DNA of 43,114 bases from a bacterium (GTDB taxonomy: Bacteria; Planctomycetota; J058; JAJDCP01). Shown piece after piece: positions 8,371-16,926 of this stretch. Every line of letters begins with the position of its first letter. Within the stretch, counting starts at the first letter, position 1. The DNA lies in contig JAUIEM010000017.1 of assembly GCA_030428695.1 (NCBI GenBank), positions 1-43,114 of the forward strand, read 5' to 3'. The notes under the pieces were generated by a model that was not told the origin of the DNA, made no database searches, and was given only the letters and a program-made list of their open reading frames with translations. Made by a program: the position numbers and the translations under genes.

Positions 8371-9096
8371 GTGAAGCTCGACCTGCGCGCCGGCGCGCCC
8401 TGGCTGTCCGGGGAGCTGGTCCGCCGCTACAAGCGCTTCCTCGCCGACGTCCGCCTCGACGACGGGCGCGTGCTGACGGCGCACTGCAACAACCCCGGCC
8501 GGATGACCGCCTGCAGCGAGCCCGGCCGGCCGGTGCTGATCTCCGACTCCCAGAACCCGCGCCGCAAGCTCCGCTACACCCTCGAGATGATCCGCATGGG
8601 CCGGACCTGGGTCGGGGTGAACACCCTGCGCCCGAACGCGCTGGTCGCGGCCTGCGTCGGGGCCGGGGCGATCGCCGAGCTGCGCGGCTACGGCCCGCCC
8701 CGCCGCGAGGTCCGCTACGGACCGGAGCAGCGCAGCCGGGTCGACCTGTGGCTCGAGGCCGACGACCGGCCCGCGTGCTGCGTCGAGATCAAGAACACGA
8801 CGATGCGGGTCGGGCGCTTCGCCGCCTTCCCCGACGCCGTGACCGAGCGGGGCCGCAAACATCTCGCCGACCTCGCCTGGGAGCGGTCGCGCGGCCGGCG
8901 CGCGGTGCTGTTCCTGTTCGTCGGACGCGGGGACTGCCGCGCCTTCCGGCCGGCGGACGAGGTCGATCCCGCCTACGGCGCGGCCCTGCGCGAGGCGGTG
9001 GCGGCCGGAGTCGAGGTGCTCGCGTACCGCTTCCGCTTCTCGCCCGGACAGGTCGAGCTGCGCGACCGGCTGCCGCTCGAGCTCGGCCCTTTTTGA
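8371..9096 (+). CDS. sfsA: SfsA family protein (sugar fermentation stimulation protein homologue)
   Basis: 241 residues, close to the 234 of E. coli SfsA. Family signatures are the NNPGRMTACSEPG segment near residue 45 (NTGSM...C..PG in relatives), the VEIKNTTM strand near 130 and FPDAVTERGRKHL near 150. The fold couples an OB-like N-terminus to a restriction-nuclease-like core; the acidic and Lys residues of the VDLW...VEIK core are present. Biochemical role is unsettled (E. coli SfsA was linked to maltose metabolism and DNA binding). The GTG start at 8371 is preceded by GGAG and matches family starts; the frame is open further upstream across the terminator but that part is not protein-like. 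Probable first gene of the run to 13870. Confidence 0.9.
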   Translation: MKLDLRAGAPWLSGELVRRYKRFLADVRLDDGRVLTAHCNNPGRMTACSEPGRPVLISDSQNPRRKLRYTLEMIRMGRTWVGVNTLRPNALVAACVGAGAIAELRGYGPPRREVRYGPEQRSRVDLWLEADDRPACCVEIKNTTMRVGRFAAFPDAVTERGRKHLADLAWERSRGRRAVLFLFVGRGDCRAFRPADEVDPAYGAALREAVAAGVEVLAYRFRFSPGQVELRDRLPLELGPF

Positions 9097-9176
9097 GGAA
9101 GCCCCTTGCGCCCCAGGTCGGCACCACCTTTACTCTTGCGAGGCCAGCGGCCGGCGGGGGGAGGCATCCAGGGAGC

Positions 9177-10016
9177 ATGACCGGGAAGAAGCTCAGCGAG
9201 CTCTTTGAGTGGACCTCGGGAACCGTCACCGGGCGCCGGCACTCCGAGGCGGGCACGAACAACCAGGACGCCTCCTGCGTGCGCGGCGGCGCGAACTGGT
9301 ACTGTGCGGTGGTCACCGACGGCTGCAGCAGCGGGCCGGATTGCGCCGTCGGCGCGTGGCTCGGCGCCCACATGGTCGTCGAGGCGCTGCGCAAGGTCGC
9401 CCCGAAGCTGACGGCGCAGAACCACGAGAAGCTGCTCGAGAGCGCGCGGCTTGAGGTCCTGCAGCGCATCCTGCGGCTCGCCAAGTCGCTCGGCGGTGAC
9501 CTGTCGGAGATGCTCGGGGACGCCTTCCTGTTCACGGTCGTCGGCGCCGTGTTCAACCGCAAGCTCTGCGTGGTGTTCACGATCGGGGACGGCGTGGCGA
9601 TCGTCAACGACAAGCCCCCCTACGCGGTGCGCTACAAGCACGAGCGGCCCGCCTACCTGACCTACGCGCTGACCGACCTCAACGACCGCTACGGCGACCT
9701 GTTCCGCTTCACGGTGCACGAGGTGCTGCCGACCAAGGAGCTCACGAGCCTGATCCTCGGAACCGACGGCGTGCTCGACCTGATCAAGGCGCGCAAGAAG
9801 ACGCTGCCGGGCAAGACCCAGAAGGTCGGCAAGGTCGAGCAGTTCCTGACGAAGAACCGCTACTACAAGATCCCGGAGGCCCTGACCCGCTTCCTGTTCC
9901 GCGTCAACAAGCCCTCGACCCGCGTCGACTGGCAGGCGCGCAAGGTGCGGCGTGAGCTCGGACGGCTCGAGGACGACACGACCCTGATCGCGATCCGCCG
10001 TCGCAGGACCCGGTGA
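9177..10016 (+). CDS. PP2C-like protein phosphatase, single-domain divergent type
   Basis: 279 residues with PP2C hallmarks in order: an N-terminal SEAGTNNQDA, VVTDGCSSG (metal-binding Asp), TIGDGVAIV, LGTDGVLDL and DDTTLIAI at the C-terminus. The usual DGMGG is replaced by DGCSSG, as in the divergent PP2C_2-type group, and there is a basic C-terminal third. Unlike the two other PP2C genes in this window it has no cNMP domain. The ATG at 9177 follows a G-rich GGGGGAGG ~12 bases upstream and a closer GGGAG. Its TGA overlaps the next start (TGATG), implying translational coupling to the membrane protein that follows. Substrate unknown. Confidence 0.82.
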   Translation: MTGKKLSELFEWTSGTVTGRRHSEAGTNNQDASCVRGGANWYCAVVTDGCSSGPDCAVGAWLGAHMVVEALRKVAPKLTAQNHEKLLESARLEVLQRILRLAKSLGGDLSEMLGDAFLFTVVGAVFNRKLCVVFTIGDGVAIVNDKPPYAVRYKHERPAYLTYALTDLNDRYGDLFRFTVHEVLPTKELTSLILGTDGVLDLIKARKKTLPGKTQKVGKVEQFLTKNRYYKIPEALTRFLFRVNKPSTRVDWQARKVRRELGRLEDDTTLIAIRRRRTR

Positions 10017-11527
10017 TGGACGCCCCCCCCGAGGCGCCGGCGACGCCCGACGACACGGCTCCCGCGCCGCGCTCGGAGCTGTTGTGGTGGCCTGCCTGGC
10101 TGCTGCCGGTCCTGCTGCTCGCCGTCTACCTGCTCAGCGGGCCTCCGCTGCCGACCCGGGACTCCAAGGCGAGCGCCTACCTCGGCGTCAGCCTGCTCGA
10201 GCGGGGCGACCTGAGCTTCGAGCCCGCCGAGCTCCCGAACTTCTTCTCCTGGACGGTCGACACGACCGACGGCCCACGCAAGGGCATCCCGGTCCGCACC
10301 TGGAACGACGTGATCGGCGGGCACAAGGCCTCGACGCTGTTCGCGCGCGGGCGTCTGCACTCCCCTTCCGGCCACTACAACCTGACGCCGACCGCGCGCG
10401 AGGGCGTGTACGTCTGCACCTTCGGCATCGGCGCCGGGCTGGTCAACCTCCCCGCGCTGGCCGTGCAGAAGCTGGTCGGGGTGCCGCTGACCCACCGCCG
10501 CATCCTGGTCACCGCGCGCTTCACCTCCGCCCTGCTGGTCGCGCTCTCGACCTGGCTCCTGTTCCTCGGCGCCCGCGTCTTCACCTCCCGCCCGCTCGCC
10601 CTCGCCCTGGCCACGAGCTACGGGCTGGCGACCTGCGCCTGGAGCCTGCTGAGCCAGACGCTCTGGCAGCAGAGCCCGGCCGCCTTCTTCAGCCTGCTCG
10701 CCGCGGTCATCTTCCTCCGCGAGCGACGGACGCGGGGGGCGGTGCTGTGCGGCGTCGCGGTCGGGCTGGCGGTGTTGTGCCGGCCGACCCACGCGGTGCT
10801 GGTCGGGGTGCTCGGCGGGGCCTGGCTGGTGCGCGACCGGCGCAGCCTGCTGCCCTTCCTGCTCGGCGGGCTGCCGCTGGCGCTCGCGCTGGTCAGCTAC
10901 AACAACTTCTACTTCGACAGCCCCTTCGCCTTCGGCCAGATGCTGCGCAGCACCACCGTCGCGATGCGCAAGTCCGGCAGCGCCGAGCTGTGGTCCACCC
11001 CGTTCTTCACCGGGCTGTTCGGGCTCCTCTTCAGCCCCTCGCGCGGGCTGTTCGTGTACACCCCCTTCCTGCTCTTCGGGCTGTGGGGCGCCTGGGCCGC
11101 CTGGCGCGACGCCGCGCTGCGCGCCCTGCGGCCGATCAGCCTGGGCGCCCTCGCCCTCCTCTTGCCCGCCTGCAAGTGGTTCGACTGGTGGGGTGGTTGG
11201 TGCTTCGGCTACCGGCCGCTGCTCGACCTGGTGCCCTTCCTGATGCTGCTGATCGCGCCCCTGCTCGCGACGCTGTGGAGTCACAAGCTCCTGCGCGGGC
11301 TCGCGGGGCTCCTGCTGGTCTGGTCGCTCGGCGTCCAGATCATCGGCGTCGGGGCCTTCAACATGGCGAGCTGGAACGCGCAGCCGGACATCGACCGCAA
11401 GCCGAACCGCGCACGGCTGTGGTCGTGGAGTGACAGCCAGCTCGTCTACTACATCGAGAACTTCCGCGAGGGACGCGCGCTGCGCCTGCGGTTCTTCGAG
11501 TCCTGCCTGGAAGATCCGGCGTCGTAG
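10016..11527 (+). CDS. Polytopic membrane protein, GT-C glycosyltransferase-like
   Basis: 503 residues with about ten to eleven hydrophobic helices and a short Pro/Asp-rich cytoplasmic N-terminus. The first large extracytoplasmic loop has TRDSKASAYLGVSLLERGD, resembling the acidic catalytic loop of GT39-like, lipid-phosphate-sugar-dependent glycosyltransferases, followed by alternating loops and helices typical of GT-C folds. A likely role is transfer of a sugar from a polyprenyl-phosphate donor to a lipid or protein outside the membrane; donor and acceptor are unknown, and a non-enzymatic membrane protein is not excluded. The ATG overlaps the stop of the PP2C gene; a GTG three bases earlier is an alternative. 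An exporter gene follows after 33 bases. Confidence 0.7.
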   Translation: MDAPPEAPATPDDTAPAPRSELLWWPAWLLPVLLLAVYLLSGPPLPTRDSKASAYLGVSLLERGDLSFEPAELPNFFSWTVDTTDGPRKGIPVRTWNDVIGGHKASTLFARGRLHSPSGHYNLTPTAREGVYVCTFGIGAGLVNLPALAVQKLVGVPLTHRRILVTARFTSALLVALSTWLLFLGARVFTSRPLALALATSYGLATCAWSLLSQTLWQQSPAAFFSLLAAVIFLRERRTRGAVLCGVAVGLAVLCRPTHAVLVGVLGGAWLVRDRRSLLPFLLGGLPLALALVSYNNFYFDSPFAFGQMLRSTTVAMRKSGSAELWSTPFFTGLFGLLFSPSRGLFVYTPFLLFGLWGAWAAWRDAALRALRPISLGALALLLPACKWFDWWGGWCFGYRPLLDLVPFLMLLIAPLLATLWSHKLLRGLAGLLLVWSLGVQIIGVGAFNMASWNAQPDIDRKPNRARLWSWSDSQLVYYIENFREGRALRLRFFESCLEDPAS

Positions 11528-11560
11528 CCCGATCGCCTGCCCGCCCCCCGGAGGGATAGC

Positions 11561-13870
11561 TTGTTCGCCGCCCTGGCCCGCCAGATTCTCGCCCACCGCC
11601 TCCTGACCGCGCTCCTCCTCGGCGCGCTGGTCGCGGTGACCGGCGCCGGGGTGACGCGGCTCGAGGTCCACCTCGACGCGCGCAACTTCTTCGCGACGGC
11701 CGATCCCGAGCTCGAGCGGCTCGACCAGCACATCGCGTTCTGGGGCAAGGACGACAACCAGCTGCTCGTGCTCGCCAGCGCGGACAGCGGCGCGCTCCTC
11801 ACCCGCCCGCGGCTGTACCGCCTGCGCCAGCTCGGGCGCAGCCTCGACAGCCTCGAGGCGGTCATCGCGGTCGCGAGCCTGGCGGAGATGCCGACCGTGC
11901 GCATGCGCGGCGGCGGCCTGATGCGCGACGTCGAGAGCGTCGTCGAGAGCGTGCCGCCGACCGACAGCCGCCAGTACCGCGGCTGGGTCTGGCAGCTCAC
12001 CCACGCCTCGCCCTACGTGCCGCTGCTGCTGTCGGAGGACGCCCAGGTCAGCGCGCTCCTGATCACCCTCGATCCCGACCTCGGCGACACCGAGACCATC
12101 GGTGTGGTGCAGGGCATCCAGGCCCGGGTCGCGGACTTCGACGGGCCGCTCGGGCTGCGCTTCCGCCTGGCGGGCGTGCCGGCGATGCGGGCCTCGATCT
12201 TCGCCCTGCTGGTCGGCGACCAGCTGTTCTTCGTGCCCCTCGGGCTCGGCTTCATCCTCGTCGTGCTCGCCCTGCTCTTCCGCCGCCCCCACGGGGTGCT
12301 GACGCCGTTCCTCACCGCCGCCGTGCCCTTGGTGATGCTCGCGGGGATGATGGGCTGGACCGGCCAGCCGATCGGTATCCTCAACCAGATCTACTTCACG
12401 CTGCTGCCGGTGATCACCGTCGCCGACGCGATCCACCTGGTCACGCGCTACCACGAAGAGCTGCGGAAGCGGGGGAAGGCGCGCCCGGACCGCTCCCAGC
12501 GGCACGACGCGATCGTCGAGGCCCTGCGCCACATCGGGCCGGCCTGCGGGCTGACCGCCTTCACGACGATCGTCGGCTTCCTCTCCCTCAACGTCGCCAG
12601 CATGCCCAACCTGCGCAACTTCGGGAACTACGCCGCGCTCGGCATGTGCTTCGCGTACCTCAACACCCTGTGCCTCGCGCCGCTCCTGCTCTCCCTCGCG
12701 CGCTCCTCGCCCCCCGCCGGCGATGATCCGGGCCGGCCCACGCCGATCGAGCGGCTGCTCGCCGCCTGCGCCCGGCTGTCGCTGGGGAGGCCGCGGACCG
12801 TCCTCGGCATCACCCTGCTCGCGGTGCTCGCCTGGGGAAGCTACGGCTTCGACGTGATCGTCGACAGCGACCTGATCTCGATGATCGAGCGGAAGCATCC
12901 GGTCTGGCGCGCCAACCAGGTGCTGGCCGAGAAGCTCGGAGGCCTCCTCGACCTCGACGTCGACCTGCGCACGGCGCCCGGCGGCTTCGAGGATCCCGCC
13001 CTGCTCGCGCGCGTCTCGAGCCTCGAGCGCTGGGCGCGCTCGCAGCCGATCGTGCGCAGCAGCCAGAGCCCCGCCTCGCTGCTCGAGGGCATGAACCAGC
13101 TCAGCTCGGGCCGCGCCTTCCTGCCGCGCACGGAGCGGGCGGTCGCGAGCGGCTTCGCGCGGCTGCGCGCCCTCGGACAGCTCGACGGCGTGCTGACGGC
13201 CGACGCCGGCCGCGCGCGGATCGTCCTGCGCACCCAGGACCGCGGAGCCGTGGCCTTCCAGGCCTTCGTCGCCGAGCTCGAGGCGCGGATCGGCGAGACC
13301 TTCGGCCCGGAGGTCGAGAGCTACGTGACCGGCACTGCGCTGGTCGGCTACCGCGGCGTCAGCCACCTGACGGTCGACCTGCGCAACAGCCTGGTGCTGG
13401 TCTTCCTCTCGGTCGCCCTGGTCATCGGCCTGCTGTTCCGCAGCCTGCGGGTCGCGCTCCTGTGCTTCGTGCCGAACGCGCTGCCGCTGGTGGTCGGCTA
13501 CGGGCTGCTCGGCTTCATGGGCTGGTGGCTGCAGCCGGCGCCCGCGGTGATGTTCACGGTCGCACTCGCGATCGCGGTCGACGACACGATCCACCTGATG
13601 GCCCGGGTGCGCGAGGAGCTGCGCCGCGGCCAGTCGCTGCTCACGGCGGTGCGGCAGGCGATCATGCACTGCGGCCGCGCGGTGGTCACCACCAGCGTGC
13701 TGCTGGTCGGCGGGATGTCCCTCAGCCAGCTCAGCGCCTTCCCGACCATGGTGGTGATGTCCGGCCTCGGCATGGCGGTGATCGCGGTCGCGATGCTGTG
13801 CGATCTGTTCGTGCTGCCGGCGCTGCTGGTCCTGTTCCCGGTCGCGCCAACCGCCCCGGAGAGCGACTGA
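11561..13870 (+). CDS. MMPL/RND-family exporter with two six-helix repeats
   Basis: 769 residues with the RND duplication: a helix at the N-terminus, a ~180-residue extracytoplasmic loop, five helices, then the same pattern again. The repeat signatures ITVADAIHLVTRYHEEL and IAVDDTIHLMARVREEL carry the membrane Asp residues expected to relay protons. It lacks the size of AcrB-type pumps and resembles the MMPL/Patched-like lipid or hydrophobic-compound exporters. The start is TTG at 11561, with GGAGGG 6 bases upstream and no better ATG. It ends 17 bases from the convergent gene. Neighbouring GT-C-like protein suggests, without proof, export of an envelope lipid or glycolipid. Confidence 0.88.
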   Translation: MFAALARQILAHRLLTALLLGALVAVTGAGVTRLEVHLDARNFFATADPELERLDQHIAFWGKDDNQLLVLASADSGALLTRPRLYRLRQLGRSLDSLEAVIAVASLAEMPTVRMRGGGLMRDVESVVESVPPTDSRQYRGWVWQLTHASPYVPLLLSEDAQVSALLITLDPDLGDTETIGVVQGIQARVADFDGPLGLRFRLAGVPAMRASIFALLVGDQLFFVPLGLGFILVVLALLFRRPHGVLTPFLTAAVPLVMLAGMMGWTGQPIGILNQIYFTLLPVITVADAIHLVTRYHEELRKRGKARPDRSQRHDAIVEALRHIGPACGLTAFTTIVGFLSLNVASMPNLRNFGNYAALGMCFAYLNTLCLAPLLLSLARSSPPAGDDPGRPTPIERLLAACARLSLGRPRTVLGITLLAVLAWGSYGFDVIVDSDLISMIERKHPVWRANQVLAEKLGGLLDLDVDLRTAPGGFEDPALLARVSSLERWARSQPIVRSSQSPASLLEGMNQLSSGRAFLPRTERAVASGFARLRALGQLDGVLTADAGRARIVLRTQDRGAVAFQAFVAELEARIGETFGPEVESYVTGTALVGYRGVSHLTVDLRNSLVLVFLSVALVIGLLFRSLRVALLCFVPNALPLVVGYGLLGFMGWWLQPAPAVMFTVALAIAVDDTIHLMARVREELRRGQSLLTAVRQAIMHCGRAVVTTSVLLVGGMSLSQLSAFPTMVVMSGLGMAVIAVAMLCDLFVLPALLVLFPVAPTAPESD

Positions 13871-13887
13871 CCTGGGCCCTCAGGCGC

Positions 13888-14349
13888 TCAGGGGCACATC
13901 GGGCAGTCGAGCCGCCGCTGGTTGTTGCACTCCCGACAGTGGGCGTCGACGTAGCGGCTGTCCACGCCGCCGCCGCGGCAGCCGAGGCAGGTCTCCTGGC
14001 CGACCGTGCCGGTCCCCGAGCAGCTCTTGCAGGAGCAGAAGCCGCAGGGGGTCGTGCCCTCCCCGTCGCAGGCGAAGCAGGCCGTTTCCTCCGATTCGAC
14101 CGGCACAGGCCCTGGGCGGGCGACGGTCTCCGAAGGTCGGAGCAGCCAGTAGAAGACGACCGGGACCACGACCATCACGACGAGCCCGAGCGCGATCACC
14201 CCTCCGACCCAGCCGCCCGCCCCCCGCGCCTTCGCGGCGGCCGGCGGAGGGGAAGCCGAGGGGGCGAACACCGTGTTGCAGTAGGTGCACTCCGTCGCCG
14301 CCACCGCCGCCGGCGCTCCGCAGTTCGGGCACTCGCTTTCCTGCTTCAT
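13888..14349 (-). CDS. Small membrane protein with N-terminal zinc ribbon and C-terminal DnaJ-like cysteine repeats
   Basis: 153 residues. The N-terminus is a zinc ribbon (CPNCG...CTYC, residues 6-24), then an Ala/Pro linker, one membrane helix at about 46-69, and a C-terminal domain rich in CxxC pairs: CFACDGEG, CGFCSCKSCSGTG, CLGCRGGG, CRECNN and CPMC. The CxxCxGxG spacing resembles the DnaJ cysteine-rich zinc-binding region, a protein-binding or disulfide module. The start ATG has GGAGGAG upstream; the frame is open further upstream but that sequence is not protein-like. It follows the kinase gene by 89 bases on the same strand. Specific function not recognised. Confidence 0.75.
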   Translation of the reverse strand: MKQESECPNCGAPAAVAATECTYCNTVFAPSASPPPAAAKARGAGGWVGGVIALGLVVMVVVPVVFYWLLRPSETVARPGPVPVESEETACFACDGEGTTPCGFCSCKSCSGTGTVGQETCLGCRGGGVDSRYVDAHCRECNNQRRLDCPMCP

Positions 14350-14438
14350 CGTTCTCCTCCCCCAGCCGAGAGTAGCAGAAGAACCCCACGGCCGCATGCC
14401 GGCGAGCGGCAAGCGGGGAGAAGCTCCGTCCGCCCTGC

Positions 14439-16724
14439 TCACCCGCGGAAGCTGCCCGGCCGGCGCTCGGCAGGCGCGGTGCGCACGCGCTCCAGGGCCC
14501 TGGCGGCGGCGCGGCGCAGGCGGGGAGCGCCGGACTCGGCCGCCCACTCGAGGTCCCAGGCGACATCGCTGGCGCCGCCGCCCAGGCGCCCCAGCGCTCG
14601 CGCGGCGGCGACGGAGACCGGCTCGTCCGCATCCAGCAGCTGGGCGAGGGCGCGCGGCAGCTCCGGGATCCGCGGGCGGCCCCTGCCGAGCGCCTCCGCC
14701 ACCGCGGCCTGCAGCGCGGGGTCGGGCTCTTTCAGGCAGCGGATCAGCCTCCACCCGGCCCGCGCGCTCAACGGGGCGAGGGCCCCGAGCGCGCGGAGCG
14801 CGAGGAGCCGCAGCGCGGGGTCGCTGCCGGCGGTGGTCGCCATCGCGACCAGACCCGGCGCGACGACCTGCGCGGCCTCCCCGATACGGCCCAGGCCGAT
14901 CGCGCTGCGCCGGCGGATCTCCGGGTCCGGGTCGTGCAGCCCCGCGAGCAGCAGCCGCGCCACCCGCGGGTCGCCCCCGACCTGGACGACCTGCTCCAAC
15001 AGGCTCCAGCGGGCGGCTCCGCGGGCGCCCTTGAAGACCTCCAGCAGGTGCGGCAGGGCGGATGGGTCGAGGTGGGTGCGGAAGTCGCAGCGGAAGCCGT
15101 CGAGCCGCGCCCCCTCCAGCCGGCTACCGCGCAGGTCCACGCCCTCGAGACGGGCTCCCTGCAGCTGGCAGCCGCGCAGATCGGTGCGGCGCAGGTCGGC
15201 CCGACGCAGGTCGGCCCCGCGCAGGTCGGCCCCGCGCAGGTCGGCGTAGTGCAGGAGGGAATCCTCGAAGCGGGCGCCGGCAAGAGACGCGCCGCGCAGG
15301 TCGGCCCCGCGCAGGTCCATGCGCGTCAGGCGTCCGCCCGGCAGGAACAGCGCACCGAGCTTCCGCCCGCGCAGATCGAGCGGCCCGAAGTCGAGCCGCG
15401 CCGCGCTCCAGCCCTCGAAGGCCCCCGGAAACGCCCGGCGCAGGCCCGACAAGCTCAAGAGCTCCGCCCACACCTCCCGGGCTGGGATCGTTCGGGTATC
15501 GAGCGCGTCCAGGCGGTCGCGGACGGCGGCGTCGAGCCCTCCTTCATAGCGCCGCCCGAACTCGAGCACCCGCCGCGCATCGCGCTCGCCGCACCAGCGC
15601 CGCCAGCCGGAGACCAGCAGCGCCAGCCGCGAGCGGGGCGGCCGGATGCGCGCGCAGCGCTCCGGCCGGACGAGCGCCCGGAGCGCCCGGCGCAGCGCGC
15701 GCAGCCCCGGCCGGGCCGCGGGATCCTTGGCCAGGCAGCGCAGCAGGAGGCTGGACAACCGCGGATCCTCGCCGCACAGTCCCAGCCACAGCGGCAGCTG
15801 CCGGGTGTGGGCGTGTCGAAGCCGGCGGACGTCCTGGCCGGAGAACGGCGGGCTGCCGGTCCACAGCTGGCACAGCACGACCCCGAGCCCGTAGACGTCG
15901 GTCTTCGCGCTCAGGGGTCGGCGCAGCCACTGCTCCGGGGCCATGCTGCGGGGCGTTCCTCCGCGGCTGCGCAGGGCCTTGCCGGCGCAGGCCACGCCGA
16001 AGTCGGTGACGCGTACGCGGCCCTCGTGGACCAGCAGGTTGGAGAGCTTCAGGTCGCCGTGGACGAAGCCCCGCACCCGCCAGCGCGCGTGCAGCAACGC
16101 GTCGCAGACCATCACCCCGAGCGCGGCGACCTCCGACGTGCCGAGCCTGCCTTCGGCGAGCAGCTCGCGGCAGGTCTGGCCGGGCACGAGCTCGAGGAAC
16201 AGGTACGGACGGCCCGCGACCTGTCGGGTCCCGTAGGCGCGGACGATGTGCGGATGGGCGCCGCAGCGGACCCACAGCTCCATCTCGCGGAAGAACGCGG
16301 CGAGAACCTGCGGCCGGGACTGGAACAGCTCCTCGCGGTAGGTCTTGATCGCGAAGGGGACGCCCGCCTCGTGGTCGAAGCAGAACGTGACCACCCCCAT
16401 GCCGCCCGGGATCGCGTGCAGCACCTCGAAGCGCGCACCGATGACGGCAGGCGGCGGTGCGAAGGAGGGCTCCGGCGCCGGGACGGGACCCGCCCTCGAG
16501 GCCAGCGTATGGCTCAATCCGCCCGCGGAGGCGGCGGCGCGCGTCTCCGCCAGGGAGCTCGCCTGGCGGCCCGCTCCCAGGCTCTGGATCGAGCCGAGCG
16601 CGGTCGTCCGTGTGACACCGGCAAAAGTCAGGCTCGGCGCGAGACCGCTCGTGACGTCGCCGCGCAGCGACCAGCCGCGCGCCTGTGCCCTGCACCAGCG
16701 CAGGGTCCTTTCGTAGCTGTTCAT
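14439..16724 (-). CDS. Ser/Thr protein kinase with pentapeptide repeats and HEAT repeats
   Basis: 761 residues. After a ~90-residue Ala/Ser-rich N-terminus comes a kinase domain (about 95-345) with glycine loop IPGGMGVV, AIK (Lys127), catalytic loop HGDLKLSN (Asp224, Asn229), DFG at 241-243 and a MAPEQW motif. HRD is HGD, so it is a non-RD kinase, which often is not activated by loop phosphorylation. Residues ~445-545 are pentapeptide repeats (ADLRG units) forming a quadrilateral helix; the matching DNA shows 15-base repeats near 15180-15330. Residues ~555-755 are HEAT-like helical repeats. No membrane helix is obvious, so it is probably cytoplasmic. GAGGTAG lies 9 bases before the ATG, inside a hairpin. 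Confidence 0.88.
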   Translation of the reverse strand: MNSYERTLRWCRAQARGWSLRGDVTSGLAPSLTFAGVTRTTALGSIQSLGAGRQASSLAETRAAASAGGLSHTLASRAGPVPAPEPSFAPPPAVIGARFEVLHAIPGGMGVVTFCFDHEAGVPFAIKTYREELFQSRPQVLAAFFREMELWVRCGAHPHIVRAYGTRQVAGRPYLFLELVPGQTCRELLAEGRLGTSEVAALGVMVCDALLHARWRVRGFVHGDLKLSNLLVHEGRVRVTDFGVACAGKALRSRGGTPRSMAPEQWLRRPLSAKTDVYGLGVVLCQLWTGSPPFSGQDVRRLRHAHTRQLPLWLGLCGEDPRLSSLLLRCLAKDPAARPGLRALRRALRALVRPERCARIRPPRSRLALLVSGWRRWCGERDARRVLEFGRRYEGGLDAAVRDRLDALDTRTIPAREVWAELLSLSGLRRAFPGAFEGWSAARLDFGPLDLRGRKLGALFLPGGRLTRMDLRGADLRGASLAGARFEDSLLHYADLRGADLRGADLRRADLRRTDLRGCQLQGARLEGVDLRGSRLEGARLDGFRCDFRTHLDPSALPHLLEVFKGARGAARWSLLEQVVQVGGDPRVARLLLAGLHDPDPEIRRRSAIGLGRIGEAAQVVAPGLVAMATTAGSDPALRLLALRALGALAPLSARAGWRLIRCLKEPDPALQAAVAEALGRGRPRIPELPRALAQLLDADEPVSVAAARALGRLGGGASDVAWDLEWAAESGAPRLRRAAARALERVRTAPAERRPGSFRG

Positions 16725-16726
16725 GA

Positions 16727-16754
16727 CTGTCTACCTCAATGATGAGGGAGACAG
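16727..16754 (-). promoter_or_regulatory. Hairpin covering the ribosome binding site of the kinase gene
   Basis: On the minus strand CTGTCTCCCTC and GAGGTAGACAG pair over 11 positions with one mismatch around a 6-base loop. The 3' arm is the GAGG ribosome binding site, and the ATG follows 9 bases later. If transcribed, this would sequester the site, suggesting translational control or opening by a ligand, protein or temperature. Confidence 0.5.
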
Positions 16755-16877
16755 CACATCGCGGACCAGAGCGACCTCCGCCAGGTTCGCCGAGTTGCCC
16801 GGAGTCGAGCCAGACAGGTGACGCGTGGCGCCGACAATCTCCGTCACCCGGCCCACGCCTCGCGCCAACAACGACGC

Positions 16878-16904
16878 GAGCCGAGCCGGAGGCCGGCTCG
16901 GCTC
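16878..16904. repeat. Perfect 12-base-stem hairpin
   Basis: GAGCCGAGCCGG and CCGGCTCGGCTC are perfect complements around AGG. Flanking AACGACG (16870-16876) and CGTCGTT (16919-16925) pair again outside. No T tract follows on the plus strand, so it is not a standard terminator there; on the minus strand the following bases are mildly T-rich. It sits just left of repeat copy A. Confidence 0.55.
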
Positions 16905-16926
16905 TGGCGGGCGAGGCCCGTCGTTA

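Noticed and set aside
9863..13669. A 1268-residue open frame antisense to the GT-C and MMPL genes
   Set aside because: It is a GC-rich shadow: Arg/Gln/Glu/Ala-rich without domains, while the plus frames encode recognisable membrane proteins.
15180..15330. Short regular repeats suggesting a CRISPR or minisatellite
   Set aside because: The 15-base period equals five codons and encodes ADLRG pentapeptides in a continuous frame; there are no spacers.
16878..16904. Strong hairpin read as a terminator of the Ig-like lipoprotein gene
   Set aside because: No clear T tract, and it lies ~290 bases past the stop with repeat copy A in between.
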